NCBI GenBank assembly: GCA_963920765.1 | Contig: OY987245.1 | Span: 17,872,727-17,936,726, forward strand | Source of the DNA: Ulota crispa | Taxonomy: Eukaryota; Streptophyta; Bryopsida; Orthotrichales; Orthotrichaceae | Direction of reading: 5' to 3' | DNA length: 64,000 nucleotides | Shown: in pieces, positions 11,240 through 22,233 of the stretch | How positions within the stretch are numbered: position 1 is the stretch's first letter | Layout of the letters: each line of letters opens with the position of its first letter | The notes under the pieces: model-generated | What the model was told of the DNA's origin: nothing | Databases searched by the model: none | The model's input: only the letters and a program-made list of their open reading frames with translations | Translations under genes and position numbers: made by a program

Positions 11240-12960
11240 ATTTGAGGATGGTTAGGCATACCCCAGGAGCTTATTTGAGAACAACTAAGCTTTTGGAAAT
11301 GTGCCTAGCCACTCCCAAATTTTCAACCATAACAAAATTAAAGATAGAGGATATATACTTGTGCACTTAAGAGAGGGTTGGGTACACCTCCAAGAGCTTA
11401 TTCTTGGAAGAATGAGGTCTTACGGGTGTGCCCAACCTCCCCTAATTTGCACAAATTCATGAAAGAGCATAATAAAAGTCATGAACTTTTGCAAAATGTT
11501 TGCAGTTGGGCACACCCTAGGAGCACATTTGTGGATGAAGGTGCTCCTAGGGGTGTACCTAACTGCAACCATTTTGCAAAAATTCATGAAAAAACATAAT
11601 ATAATTCATGAATTTTTGCTAAATGTTTGCAGTTGGGCACACCCCTGGGAGCACCTTTGTCCACAAAGGTACTCCCAAGGGTATAAAAAAATTAAAAAAT
11701 TAAAAAAAAATTTAACCCTTGGGAGTACATTTGTGCATGAAGGTGCTCCCAAGGGTGTGCCCAACTGCAAGCATTTTGCAAAAGTTCATGATTTTAATAT
11801 TTTTTCATGAATTTTTGCAAAATAGCTTTAGTTAGGTACACCCCTAGGAGCACCTTTGTTCACAAATGTGCTCCCAAGGGTGTGCCCAATTGCCGCCATT
11901 TTGCAAAAATTCATGACTTTTATTATGTTCTTGCATGAATTTTGCAAAATGGTTGAAGTTAGGCACACCCCTAGGAGCACCTTCATCCATGAATGTGCTC
12001 CCAAGGGTGTGCCCAATTGTCACCATTTTGCAAAAAATCATGAATTGTATTGAATTTTTTCATGAATTTTTGCAAAATGGTGGCAATTGGGCACATCCAT
12101 GGGAGCACATTCTTCCAAGAAGGTGCTCCTAGGGGTGTGCCCAAATGCAACCAATTTGCAGAAATTCATGAGTTATTTTTAAATTTTTCATGAAGTTTGC
12201 AAAATGGTTGTAGTTTGGCACAACCCTAGGAGCACCTTTGTTCAAGAATGTGCTCCCATGGGTGTGCCAAATTGCAACCATTTTGCAAAAATTCATGAAA
12301 AAATAAATAATCTAAGCCATGAATTTGTGCAAATTGGAGGTGGTCGTGCACACCCGTAGGAGCACATTCTTGGACAAAGGTGCTCCTAGGGGAATGCCCA
12401 AGTGCCTCCAATTTTGCAACCATAAGCCAATAAATAATATAAGATATGTATTTGTGCATTTTGGAGATGATTGGGGACACCCTTAGGAGCTCATTCTTGG
12501 ACTACAAATTAGCTCCTATGGCTGTGCCTAGCCACCCCCAAGTTTTCCACCATCCAAAAAAAATGATAAATGGAGGTTATTTGTGCACGTTGGAGATGGC
12601 TGGGCATACCTCAAGAGGTCATTATTCCAAAAATGAGGTCTTGGGGTGTGTCCAATCACCCCCAATTTCTCAACCACAACAATTAATGAAGATAAAGGGC
12701 ATTTTTTGTGCACTTTGGAGATGGTTGGCAAACCACAAGGTGCTTAGATTTAGACAACTAAGCTTCTAGAGGTGCACCAGGCCATTTTGCGGCTTAAGTA
12801 GCAAATGAAGTACATCACAAAAGGCATTCATTTTAGCAATTTTGGAGGTGGCCAATCACTCATTAAAGAAATTTGAAGGTGGCCAAACATATCTCTAGGA
12901 GCTTAGTTAGGGATGTCTAGGGTCTTGGTGGTTTGCTGAGGCACCTCCATTACACTATTT
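11240..12960. repeat. Tandem array of about 14 near-palindromic hairpin units
   Basis: The array has a period of about 120-130 bp. Each unit reads roughly: ATGAATTTTTGCAAAATGG, TTGCAGTTGGGCACACCC, CTAGGAGCACCTTTGT, then the inverted copy of all three. Approximate units are 11240-11336, 11357-11455, 11479-11589, 11606-11690, 11700-11790, 11806-11915, 11934-12041, 12060-12170, 12189-12298, 12320-12425, 12448-12555, 12580-12680, 12708-12800 and 12840-12950. Central units are most alike and the outer ones most diverged. The fourth and fifth are disturbed by an A-rich insertion. Because units are palindromic, mirrored open frames appear on both strands; these are not genes. Confidence 0.85.
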
Positions 12961-13902
12961 AGTAATAACTAAATTTGAATATAGCTAAGTTCTAGCTATT
13001 CAACCCTTGCATGCAAAAAAGTCATGGTCATTCTCTAACATGATTGTTTTAGTATTTTAACAAGTTAAGTGTATTGCTAGTGGTGAATATGAATAACTCA
13101 CAAGTCAATCATTGTTACAGTTGCTTTGAAGATATACTAGAAATGATTGCATTTCACTTGACTATGTTCACATTGGTAAGCTTTTTCTTTTTTTGGGTAG
13201 GCTGAACTTCATTGTACTGTTTAGTGTTTAGCCTTGAATGCCCAAGGCACTAAATTTTGGTGTCCAAAAAATTTCAAGAAGTTTGAAACTTTGTGGAAGG
13301 CACAGATTTGAATATTAAAAGGTGAGTTTTTGGGAGAGGTCTTGAGCTAAATTTAGCTTCAACATTCAATATTATCTTCCTCAATCTCTTATTGTTGAAA
13401 AAAAAAAGTTTCTAACTACCTTCTTCATGTGTGATTTTGTTTTGTTGAGTCTTCAATTTATGTAGAAGAAGATAAGATCTCTAAAAGTGATGAACATATA
13501 CAATCGGTTCCAATTATCAAGTCTATGGAACAAGATATGAAGTTCTAGAATTTATATTGTAGTTTTAGAGTGTATATTCTCCTTCTAAGTTTGATTTCAA
13601 TGTCTATTTTGAAACCCAATTGGCCATTAGGTGGTTCAAGTATTGACATGCTTTATGTACATTTCACAAAGTCTCCTAATCTACCAAAAAGGAATGTAAT
13701 TTTACACGTACTCTCTTTTAGTGTGGCATAATTGAATGAATAGTTTTTTGTAAAAGCTTTCTCCCCTTTGGTATGAGTTGAAATTTTCTATATATTGATA
13801 TTCAAAACCCTCTTCTTCCTCATTGTAGATTTCATATGAAAAATCAAAACAAGTGTTGGAGTGACATTGCTTTTGTACAAATGTTGTATGTCAATAATTA
13901 TC
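12961..13902. other. AT-rich spacer, nothing recognised
   Basis: No gene, terminus or array could be supported. Weak resemblance to the hairpin satellite fades out by about 12,960. Confidence 0.5.
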
Positions 13903-14220
13903 TAAAAAGAAAATTTCATAAATACCCTTGAAGTTTGCAATATTTTTATAGATATTTCTTCTTTTATAGAAACATCACAAATACCCTTGGAACAAAAAAT
14001 TTAGGTGTTTGTTTTGTTATGCATGCCACTTCCCTTCTTCCTTTGTGCGCACACTACTTTTTCCTTGTTATGCATGCTTACAAAGGAAGGAAGGAAGTGA
14101 CATGCACAACAAAAAAAAATGCCTAATTTTTTTGATCAAAGGGTATTTGTGGTATTTCTAGAAAAGCAAGGGTATCTATGAAAATATTGCAAAGTTTAGA
14201 TGTATCCATGAAATTATCCC
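13903..14220. mobile_element. Foldback element, about 315 bp
   Basis: The left arm contains CATAAATACCCTTGAAGTTT, the right arm the inverted counterpart around GGGTATCTATGAAAATATTG. Nested inner arms (ATGCATGCCACTTCC against GGAAGTGACATGCA) allow a long hairpin. A relative lies at 16112-16774. Target duplication not resolved. Confidence 0.6.
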
Positions 14221-14889
14221 TCATCTAAATAGTCATATTTTGTATTTTACCGCAATAATAAGGATGCTTCTAGTTTAGCTTAGAATGAGCATAAAGAGGA
14301 AGGCCTTCTGTTTTACATGTGTTTATAAATTATATTATGTCATTTTCTTATATTTCAATTATTCAATGATCCATCTTTTGAATGGTTGTACATGAAGCTC
14401 ATAACTCACTTTGTAACTTTGAAATTATTCTTTATACAATATTATCACCAAATTGGCTTTTAACAAAATATTTCACATTTCCATGGTTGAGGTATAGAAA
14501 CATGTCCGAGGTCATAGGTCTTCAAACTTTCTATAGATAGAAAAGTTTGTTTGAATTTTACTAATTTTTTTAAGAAATATGAAGTTAATTTATGGTTTTT
14601 GAAAGTTTTAAAGTTCAAGGCTCATAAGCTCATGGTATTCACGCTCAAGGCTCACAAGCTCGCCACTCAAGGCTTGCATGCTAGCATCGTTGCATTAGTT
14701 ATGAGAAAGTTATGGACAATCTTGTTTTTCAAAGAATTCAAGCATCTTCTCAAAAAAATAACTTATAAACCTCAATTTTGAATGCAAGTTTAACATTTTT
14801 TCAAAAAAAATTGTTGGAGAGGGTGAAGTTTGCTCTCTAGAACAATCTCAATGTTGGGTTTATTGTGTTTCAATTCCATTGTAGGGTTA

Positions 14890-14968
14890 TTAACCCCTAA
14901 ATGCCCATGACACTAGAGTCTGGTATTTTTAACATTGAATTCTGGTACCATGGGCATTTAGGGGTTAA
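14890..14968. mobile_element. 79-bp TTAA-family micro-element
   Basis: TTAA, then CCCCTAAATGCCCATG, about 39 bp of interior, CATGGGCATTTAGGGG and TTAA. The terminal inverted repeat is perfect over 16 bp. The same host sequence at 5401-5424 has a single TTAA and no insert, so the boundary and the 4-bp duplication are proven within this window. It is among the smallest mobile-looking units here, and the internal sequence between the repeats is dispensable. Confidence 0.9.
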
Positions 14969-14990
14969 CAACTTAAGTTTGGGGATTGAT

Positions 14991-15369
14991 ATGTCTACCA
15001 CACCCTTTCAACTATTCTACCACACCCCCGGGGTAAATTTTAGATTTCTACCATCAAAAGGCTAAATTTGAGAATTTGGATTTCAGATTTGGATTCAGAG
15101 ACCGTGATTAGTCTAGAATCACAAAACCAATGAAAAAGCTTATCTTTTTTATAAGCAAAAGTTAAAGTAACACTTTCCCCAAGCTAAGCTTTTTCATTCG
15201 GTGCTATTCAATTACAACCTTTTTGTATGGTTCTAGACAAAATCAAGGTCTCTAAGTCCAAGTTTGAATTCCAAATTCTCAAATTCAACAATTTGATGGT
15301 AGAAATCTAAAATTTACCCCAAGGTCGTGGTAGAATAGTTGAAAGGGTGTGGTAGACATATCAATCCCC
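14991..15369. mobile_element. Foldback element with GGGGATTGATATG ends (Mutator-like?)
   Basis: The left end GGGGATTGATATGTCTACCA and right end TGGTAGACATATCAATCCCC are inverted copies. The match continues inward for about 110 bp per arm with gaps (CTACCATCAAA near 15,050 against TTTGATGGTAG near 15,298). The flanks CTTAAGTTT and TTCAAGTTT look like a decayed 8-9 bp duplication. A relative is at 34317-34734. Confidence 0.7.
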
Positions 15370-15771
15370 TTCAAGTTTCTATTCAATCTCATACCTTCTT
15401 CAATCTAATGTTTTTTTAAAGAATGAAATAAAGTATTTTTTGTTTTGGTTTTTTTCTAAAGATTCTCAACTCAATTTTCCACCATAAGGAAATAAACCTC
15501 AAAACTCTGTGGTGCAAAAAATTTAAGTGAAAAAGGTTCAAAGTCAAATAGTATAGTCAAGCAAGGTGCAAAGAAGTTTGTTTTTTACACTTCAAACACA
15601 AATATCTTGTAATTTGTGTGGTCAAAGTTTTTGATTTTTTTCCACATTCTTATACTAGTCTAGTACAAGATTTTGCAATTAGATATGCAAAAAGACCAAT
15701 TTTCAAACTTCTTTACTCTTTGCAATAGAAATGGTGGTTTTGAGTATCTTTTGACAAAATAAAGGCCTTAG

Positions 15772-16041
15772 AACACCATATTTGTTAATTTGGGAAAAAT
15801 CCTACATTTTGGGACTTTCAAATTTTGAGGTGAAAGTTTTAGGAGGTCTCCTAAAACCTAACTTGCAACCTTTTTTTTTGTACACGTGTCCTCACTTGAG
15901 AGGAGGAATTTGCAAGGGAAAAAATCTTAGTGGCTCAGACTAAATTTGATACCTTTGAATCTAGTTTAAGGTAATTTTTTGGGTTTAAGGTGGAGTACAA
16001 AGTGGGACACTTGTTTTTTCCAAATTAACAAATATGGTGTT
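15772..16041. mobile_element. AACACCATATT MITE, 270 bp (complete reference copy)
   Basis: The ends are AACACCATATTTGTTAATTT and AAATTAACAAATATGGTGTT. Seven relatives occur in the window, and this uninterrupted copy sets the normal length. It sits near the right end of a TTAA-family element, splitting its AAAGGCC...AGGGGTTAA terminus. Confidence 0.8.
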
Positions 16042-16111
16042 TTAGGGCTTAGGGGTTAAACATCAAAAAGTTAATACAACAAACTTCATAAAGAGCTAGG
16101 TTGTTTCATTT

Positions 16112-16774
16112 TGCCTTTTCAAAAATTACACAAATACCCTTGGACCATAATTTTAGGCATTTATGTGTTGTGTTTGTACTTCATTCACAATCAATGTTGA
16201 AGAAGGAAATGTAATGATACAAAAAAGAAACAATATGTGCATAAAGGAGGAAAGGAAGCATGGTTGTCATATTGGACCGCCAATCTGTCTGTCCAATTGC
16301 TTGTCCAATTGCCTATCCACCCAAACTTCCCAAAGTGCCTGATTGAGCTCATGTCCGTTCAATGTAGTCAACTCATAGTTGACTTCAAAACAAAAAAAAA
16401 TGATGAAATAAACTTACTTTGTACATGTTGGTGACATTGATTGTTGCCAATATGAAGTTAAAATGTAGGATTAAATCAATATTATGTAGTAAAAATGAAA
16501 AATAGTGATTTGATTCTTCTCTTTTCAGGTCAAAAACCCTAAAAATGCCCTAAAAAACATGAGCAGACAGATGTGTCTGCCCATTTGGTCCAATTTGTTT
16601 GTCCACTCGTTCTGTCCGATAGCCTCAACTTGCCCAAAGTAACAACGCTATTTGTGGCATGCACAACAAAACAAATGCTTGGAAATGTCCAAGGGTATTT
16701 GTGTAATTTCTGAAAAAGTAGGGTGTATATGTGTAAATATTACAAACTGTAGGGGTATCCATAAAATATTCCCT
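16112..16774. mobile_element. Foldback element, relative of 13903-14220
   Basis: It shares the paired ends around ACACAAATACCCTTGGACC and CAAGGGTATTTGTGTAATTT, and the inner GTGGCATGCACAACAAAAC segment. The middle is longer and different, including a low-complexity run of CCAATTGCTTGTCC-like steps (16,285-16,310). 16,775-17,197 is AT-rich with nothing recognised. Confidence 0.55.
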
Positions 16775-17584
16775 TGATAAATTATATAGAATTTTTTTTG
16801 CAAAATTTATTTAATACTAAAATTTATAATCTAAACTTCCAAAAAATACATGTATAAAGTAAATGAACAAATATGAAAATAACTCAATGATTTTATTGTA
16901 TAAAACCAAAATACAATGAAAATTGAGTCTTCAAAAAAATCTAGGATTATTTTAAAAATATTATTTTTAATTGCTATTTGACAAAAATCTAAAGAAAAAA
17001 TTTGCTACCCACTACTTCAGTGTCTTTATCAAGCTTCATATTGTATCAACAACAATTTCACCAGCAAGACAACAAACTTTACCTAAATACATAATTTAAT
17101 CAAAATTAGCATTAAACTTTCTTTCAGTCATTTTACCAAGGAGGGCATTTTTTGTGTCGGTATGAGCACAAAGAATTTTTCAATTTAGGCAATCACTTTA
17201 ACCCCTTAACCCCTAAATGTCCAAGGCCTTTTTGAACTTCTTGGCATTTTCAGGAAAGTGAATAATCAACCAACCTTTTCATAAATCTCATTCAGTTTCT
17301 TAAACTATAACCGTACAAAGTTAAACTTGACATGTTAGAGATTACATGCACTAGTAGAAAATTTGATAGAAAATCAACAAAATTTCAACTCAAAATTGTT
17401 GATTTCATATGTTTATTTGGTCAAGTTGATTCAGGTACTTTTCAACAAGAGTTTGTTGATTTTCTGTTGTTTCTTTGTTGTTTTCTGTTAATTTTTGCTT
17501 ATTTTTCAATTAATTTTTGTTGTTAATTTATTTTTTTCATCATTTTTTTTTTCATAATAATTTTGTGATGCTAAAAATTTAAAA

Positions 17585-17737
17585 AAGAAAAGTCTTAGCC
17601 GGCTGGAGGCTAGCTATGACTGTAGCGGCCCGCCAAGGGCACTGGCTGCAAAGCGTCGAGGCTGGGGGTTGAACCCAGACCTTGTGCCTCCCACCGGTGG
17701 CCCTTCCCTCAAGTTCCTTGCCACTACACCACTCATC
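17585..17737 (-). ncRNA. tRNA-derived Pol III unit (SINE-like) inside the CACTA element
   Basis: On the minus strand, an A box-like TAGTGGCAAGG (17716-17726) is followed about 50 bases later by a B box GGTTCAACCCC (17665-17675). The B box sits in an intact T-arm, stem CTGGG/CCCAG with loop TTCAACC. A TTTTCTTTTTT run (near 17580-17592) would end Pol III transcription. The segment is GC-rich inside a very AT-rich element. Acceptor and anticodon stems of a real tRNA are not apparent, so a SINE head or captured tRNA-related RNA is more likely than a functional tRNA. Confidence 0.65.
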
Positions 17738-19539
17738 ACCTCATGTGTGTGTAGGAGGATATGAAAAGTGTATTTAAACATTACATAAGGTTACTTTTAA
17801 TTACTTTGCAAAGTCAGTAGACTTTGAAGCCTATTTCGGTCTTGTAGAGGACTTTTTTTCAAAAAGCTCAAACATACAAAAAGTTGGTTAATGTAGTCTA
17901 CTTTCACCTCCAACAATTTTTTTTTAGATTTTAGATCTTTAATAAAAAGTTATGGGCAAAAATCAAAGAAGGTGTTCAGAAATTTTTAAAAATTATTTAT
18001 TTCCACCCCTTTGATTTTTGATTATAAATTTTGATTGAAAAGCATAAATCTCAAAAAAAATGTTGCAAGTGAGAATCAGCTTCATTTTTTAATTTTTTTT
18101 AGCTTTTATTTTTCTTGAAAACAAAACTTTTATTAGATAAAAGTAGCATCCATAGTTTGCTAGCTTCAAAAAACATCAAATTTTGAATAGTTATAGAATT
18201 AAAAAGTTGTAATCATACAATCAAAATTTCAAAGTATCCAAAAAATTAAAAAAGATTCTATAATATTTTGAAGATTTTTGAATCTTTTATAAAGATTCCA
18301 AAAATATTTTGTATGATTTAAAATTTTTTGTTGATGTGATTCACAAAAGAAGGGGAAACATTATAAATGCTCTTTAGTTGTTTCAAAATATTAAATTTAT
18401 CCCTTAATGATTTAAAATATCAAAAATACTCTTGTTTTTTGTTAGAGTATCAACTCTACCCCTAGTATTTTGAGATAATATAAAAAATGCTCTTTTGTTT
18501 TGAAATAGCAAATACACTTGTGTGTTATTTGAAATATAAAAATCACCTTTCATTTTATGTAAGAACATCAATTAAACTACACCCTTAGTTATTTTTGAAG
18601 CTATATCAAGTTCCCATAATTCACTTTTTCTATTGCAATTTTTTGTAACTACTAGAATGACAATGAAAGTTACTAAAAATAGAGGCAATTTAATTGCAAA
18701 CTCAATCTTATAGTCAAGTTGTTCAAACTCTTTGTAGAATTTTTGCCTATAGATTTATCATTGCAAAAACTAATGCATCAACTGCATAGTGATATTTGTA
18801 TTTTTAATATAATATTTAAAATACAATTGGACGAAAAAGGCACAGAAAAACTAGAGGAATTTATGATATTTACAAAAACTAAGAATAAAGATTAATTGGC
18901 ATTTTTACACTAAACCAAAGGTAGATTTTTTTTTTCAAACTACTCAAGGATTTATTCATTAATTTAAAATAGTTGAGGAGCATTTTTAATATTTTCCCAG
19001 TATATTATAGCTAGGCACTATTGATATTTTTGCAAAAAGCCAAGGGTATTTTTGATACTCTTAAACTTTGAGGGACATATATGATTTTATGAAAGAATTG
19101 AGGGGCATTTTTTATACTTTTTCATAAAGAAATTTTGGTATTTAAAACAGCAAATGTTGTACTTTTTATATAAAATTTTGTTGAACTAATGAAATTGTGT
19201 TCAAAAGTGTCCAAATCAACAAAAAAATGTTGACACTTCGTTGTTTTGGCCATGTTTTTAGTAGACTTTGAAGGCTACTAATGTTAAACCATATATACCA
19301 AATTGTGAAAAATGAAGAAAAAAGCCACACTCAAAATTCTAAAAGATTCTAATTTTCTTGAAAACTTCTTTTATTTTGAAAAACTTCAAAATATTTTCAT
19401 GTAGTCCACAAATATTCTAGAAAGATTTCAAAAACAACCCAAATTATTCTATTAGTTTTTTATGGAAAATATTCTAAAGTATTTTAATGATTTATAAAAA
19501 GATTCTAAAACAACTCTAATTGAGTCTAAGAGATTCTAT

Positions 19540-20000
19540 TTTTATAAAGATTTTGAAGTCTTTTAACAAATTACATAATCAAAGATTTCAAAAAGAATCT
19601 TGAAGATTCCAAAGAAGATTGTTGAGATTCCAAAGAAGATTATTGAGATTCCAAAAACATTCTTAAAGATTCTTTAAAACATGCAAAAGATTCTCAAAGA
19701 TTCTTTAAAAAATCTCAAAGATGATCAAAGATTCTCAATTTTTTGAAAAGATTCTCCAAAGATTCTCATAGATTCTTAAAGATTTCAAAAAGATTCTTAA
19801 ATATTCCCAAAATATTCTCAAAGATTCCCAAAGATTCTCAAAGATTCTTTAAAACCTAAAAAGATTCTCAATGATTATTTAAAAAATCTCAAATATTCTC
19901 AAAGATTCTTAATTTTTTGAAAAGATTCTCAAATATTCTCATAAATTCTTAAAGATTCCCAAAAGATTCTCAAAGATTTCAAAATAGATTTTGAAAGATT
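19540..20000. repeat. Degenerate AAAGATTCTC direct-repeat tract
   Basis: Dozens of copies of AAGATTCTCAAAGATTCT-like steps in one orientation, with variable spacing of about 10-22 bp. The tract fills the right interior of the CACTA element and may be an expanded subterminal repeat or a simple slippage product. Confidence 0.75.
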
Positions 20001-20667
20001 CTAAAATTTCTGTTGATTTGGACAGTGGTGTCCAAATCAACATAACGTAGGTAGTTTTTTACAGAATTTTGTTAAATTAGTCAATTAGCGTGTGCAAGTG
20101 CCCAAATCAACAAGAAACTATTGGATTTCTGTTGTTTTGGACGGAGTTTTCTACTAGTGATGGAAAAAGAAAACACAACAATATCATTTATAGCTTGATA
20201 GATTATAATGTTTAAACATGAGGGTGTTAAAACTGCAAAAGTGACTTGAAGTTTTTTAATCCTCATTTCACATGTCAAATCTAAAAAGTTGGTCATCAAA
20301 AAAATATGAGGTTTAAGGTCATTACATGTTTTACCTCAACCAAATTACGGCTTTCAAAATCTACTCCTTGTGTTTTTTTTAAATGGATTTCTAATGCAAA
20401 TTTTCTCCAGGCTTTGGTGTATTTGAGGCTCATTTTCAAGATCTTCCAACACTAGAATACTCAAGATTGCAGTGGACACCCTTGTACAAAATATTGAATA
20501 GAAAAATCATGAACATTCATTTTCAAAATCAGATTTTTGCTATTGAAAATAAACTTCAAAACAATCTTGTGTTCCTTAGAAAATACCAATAATAGCGATT
20601 TGATAAAAATTTATTTGTCTTCAAAGTTTTGCAAACACCCAAATTGGGTGCCTTGGGCATTTAGGGG

Positions 20668-20927
20668 TGAAGGACCAACTGTCCCCTCGGAAGAAGAATG
20701 AATTTTGGGCATGTTCTTGGAGCTAAACTACTTTGTGTGATTTTTTGAAACTTTTATGAAAGATGGAGATTTTAAAGACCTACATGCGCATCTATTTTTT
20801 TCTTCATTCCAATATTTATTTGAAGAAGTTATGCATGAATTTCTGAAAAACATGGAGGGCAGGCAACTCAAGAAAAAAATTAAAATTACTTTTTTGAAAA
20901 ATAAAAAATCTATAATTGGTTCTTTAG

Positions 20928-20968
<41 letters not shown>

Positions 20969-21010
20969 GAAAGCTTTGAACCATTCCATTTTTATTGATG
21001 AGATAAAAGT
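20668..21010. mobile_element. Partial subfamily-1 TTAA element with (TA)n expansion
   Basis: The left end directly abuts the 17206 element and has lost the CCCCTAAA. GGACCAACTGTCCCCT and ATTTTGGGCATG then follow as in 4908. A (TA)n run of about 35 bp (20931-20965) replaces the TTTATATAG of the 4908 copy. The element stops near 21,010, where unrelated sequence begins. Confidence 0.6.
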
Positions 21011-21355
21011 GTAGTGGCCAATGGGATGGCTACAAGATTATGTCCAATTGAGTGCTCTTTTTTTCATGAGCTTTCAAGTGGGCCTAGATAGATCATAGAC
21101 AGGTAATGCTATTTTGTGAGCTAGGATCCGTGAGATGTGAGCCGTGAGCCTAGAGTTTTTGTCAAAATATTCAATTTCACCTATAACTATGTACATAGGG
21201 TCCTATAATTGTGCATTTTAAACTTTTATCTTTTGAAAAAGTTAACCTTTTAAAGGTTTTTCATTGATTTTGAGATCAAAAATGATTCTTGCTCACCAAA
21301 TCTTGGCTCACTGCTCACAAACTCACCATTTTATGCTCACAAAATAACGTCGTCC

Positions 21356-21926
21356 CATTCAAAAGTAATTTTTTCAAATCATAATTACTACATTAGTTAC
21401 TAAGATTTTGAAATTATTTTCTAGAAGTAATCAACTCAAAACCTACACAAGAGTAACTTTTGTTTTAGGCTCAAGAGCTTAATTTGCATGCGTGGTTCAC
21501 AAATGAAGCCCAAACAAGTGGACCAAGCAAGAAGTATGATTTTTTTTTCTAGCCGTGCAACTCTTATTCCTTTGTGAGCTCAATCAATGAAGCTAGACCA
21601 ACTTGATCAAGGTGCAAGTGAAAGTCAATCAAATTCAGCTAAGGAGGCTAGGTCAAAATTTATACTTGTTGGTAGGTAAACAAGATTTCTTTTGGAACAA
21701 TTGCCTTTGTGGAGTGAGCGTTGCCCGGCCAAAACAAGAAAATCATACTTCTTGCTTGGTTCACTTGTTTGGGCTTCATTTGTAAACCATGCATGCAAAT
21801 TAAGCTCTTAAGCCTAAAACAAAAGTTACTCTTGTGTAGGTTTTGAGTTGTTTACTTCTAGAAAGTAATTTCAAAATCTTAATAACTAACATAATAATTA
21901 TGGTTTGAAAAAATTACCTTTGAATG
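21356..21926. mobile_element. Large foldback element, 571 bp with arms of about 185 bp
   Basis: The left arm runs CATTCAAAAGTAATTTTTTC onward to about 21,545; the right arm is its inverted copy from about 21,740 to GAAAAAATTACCTTTGAATG. The arms match closely, including AGCAAGAAGTATGATTTT. The loop is about 200 nt. No coding capacity. A transcript would form a long double-stranded hairpin. The 21,011-21,355 stretch before it holds short GTGAGC/GCTCAC repeats. Confidence 0.75.
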
Positions 21927-21974
21927 TACAATTTTCCACGTTGTTGATCAATCACTCACTACAAATGCACAATA

Positions 21975-22233
21975 AAACACGTTATTCTTTAAATTGGGAA
22001 AAAGAGTACATTTTGGGACTTTTGAAGGTTTCAAGTGACCACCTCAAACCGAGCTCACAAAGCTTTTTTTGGAACTTATGCCTTCACTTGAGAGGAGGAA
22101 TTTGAGAGGGAAAAAATCTTAGTGGCTTAGATTGAATTTGATACCTTTGAATTTGGTTTAAGGTGGCTTTTTGGGTTTAAGGTGAAATACAAAATTATAC
22201 CTCCATTTTTCCCAATTTAACAAATAACGCATT
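21975..22233. mobile_element. AACACC-type MITE, diverged copy
   Basis: The ends AACACGTTATTCTTTAAATTG and CAATTTAACAAATAACGC match the 15772 family. The inner GAGAGGAGGAATTTG and TTTGGTTTAAGGTGG blocks are retained. TAA precedes the left end. Confidence 0.65.

Larger units (their letters stand above)
14690..16059. mobile_element. Right part of a TTAA-family subfamily-1 copy, with three nested elements
   Basis: From about 14,697 the sequence follows the 40.6-41.18 kb copy (AGTTATGAGAAAGTTATGGA onward) to the right end AGGGG-TTAA at 16056-16059. It is interrupted by the 79-bp TTAA element (14890), a 379-bp foldback (14991) and an AACACC MITE (15772). The left half is missing and is replaced by the CTCACAAGCTC-type short-repeat tract (14,615-14,690). 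Confidence 0.6.
17349..20159. mobile_element. CACTA (En/Spm) element, non-autonomous, 2811 bp
   Basis: The termini are CACTAGTAGAAAA and TTTTCTACTAGTG, flanked by the perfect 3-bp repeat ATG (17346-17348, 20160-20162). The sibling host at 38050-38052 has a single ATG (as CAT on the plus strand) at this point. Subterminal copies of CCAAATCAACA occur near both ends, typical of CACTA transposase-binding repeats. There is no transposase frame. The interior instead holds a Pol III unit (17585-17737), an inverted-repeat tract (about 18,350-19,140) and a degenerate AAAGATTCTC tract. Confidence 0.9.
17206..20671. mobile_element. TTAA-family element (subfamily 2) split by a CACTA transposon
   Basis: The left end is TTAA-CCCCTAAATGTCCAAGGCC, directly after another TTAACCCC (17198-17205). 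The right end is GGGCATTTAGGGG-TGAA (degenerate TTAA, 20668-20671). Removing the CACTA insert (2811 bp) and one ATG leaves 652 bp, against 654 bp (24107-24760) and 646 bp (37548-38193) for the siblings, which align in the opposite orientation. Confidence 0.8.

Noticed and set aside
11378..12769. Overlapping 60-110-codon frames on both strands as genes
   Set aside because: They are products of the palindromic satellite; mirrored frames code for the same words on opposite strands.
11240..12960. CRISPR array
   Set aside because: No short identical repeats with unique spacers; units are long hairpins in a plant nuclear setting.
17585..17737. A functional tRNA gene
   Set aside because: The T-arm and boxes fit, but acceptor and anticodon stems cannot be formed convincingly.
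20756..20998. 80-codon frame ending in a YIYIYI run
   Set aside because: The run is the (TA)n microsatellite inside a TTAA-family fragment.
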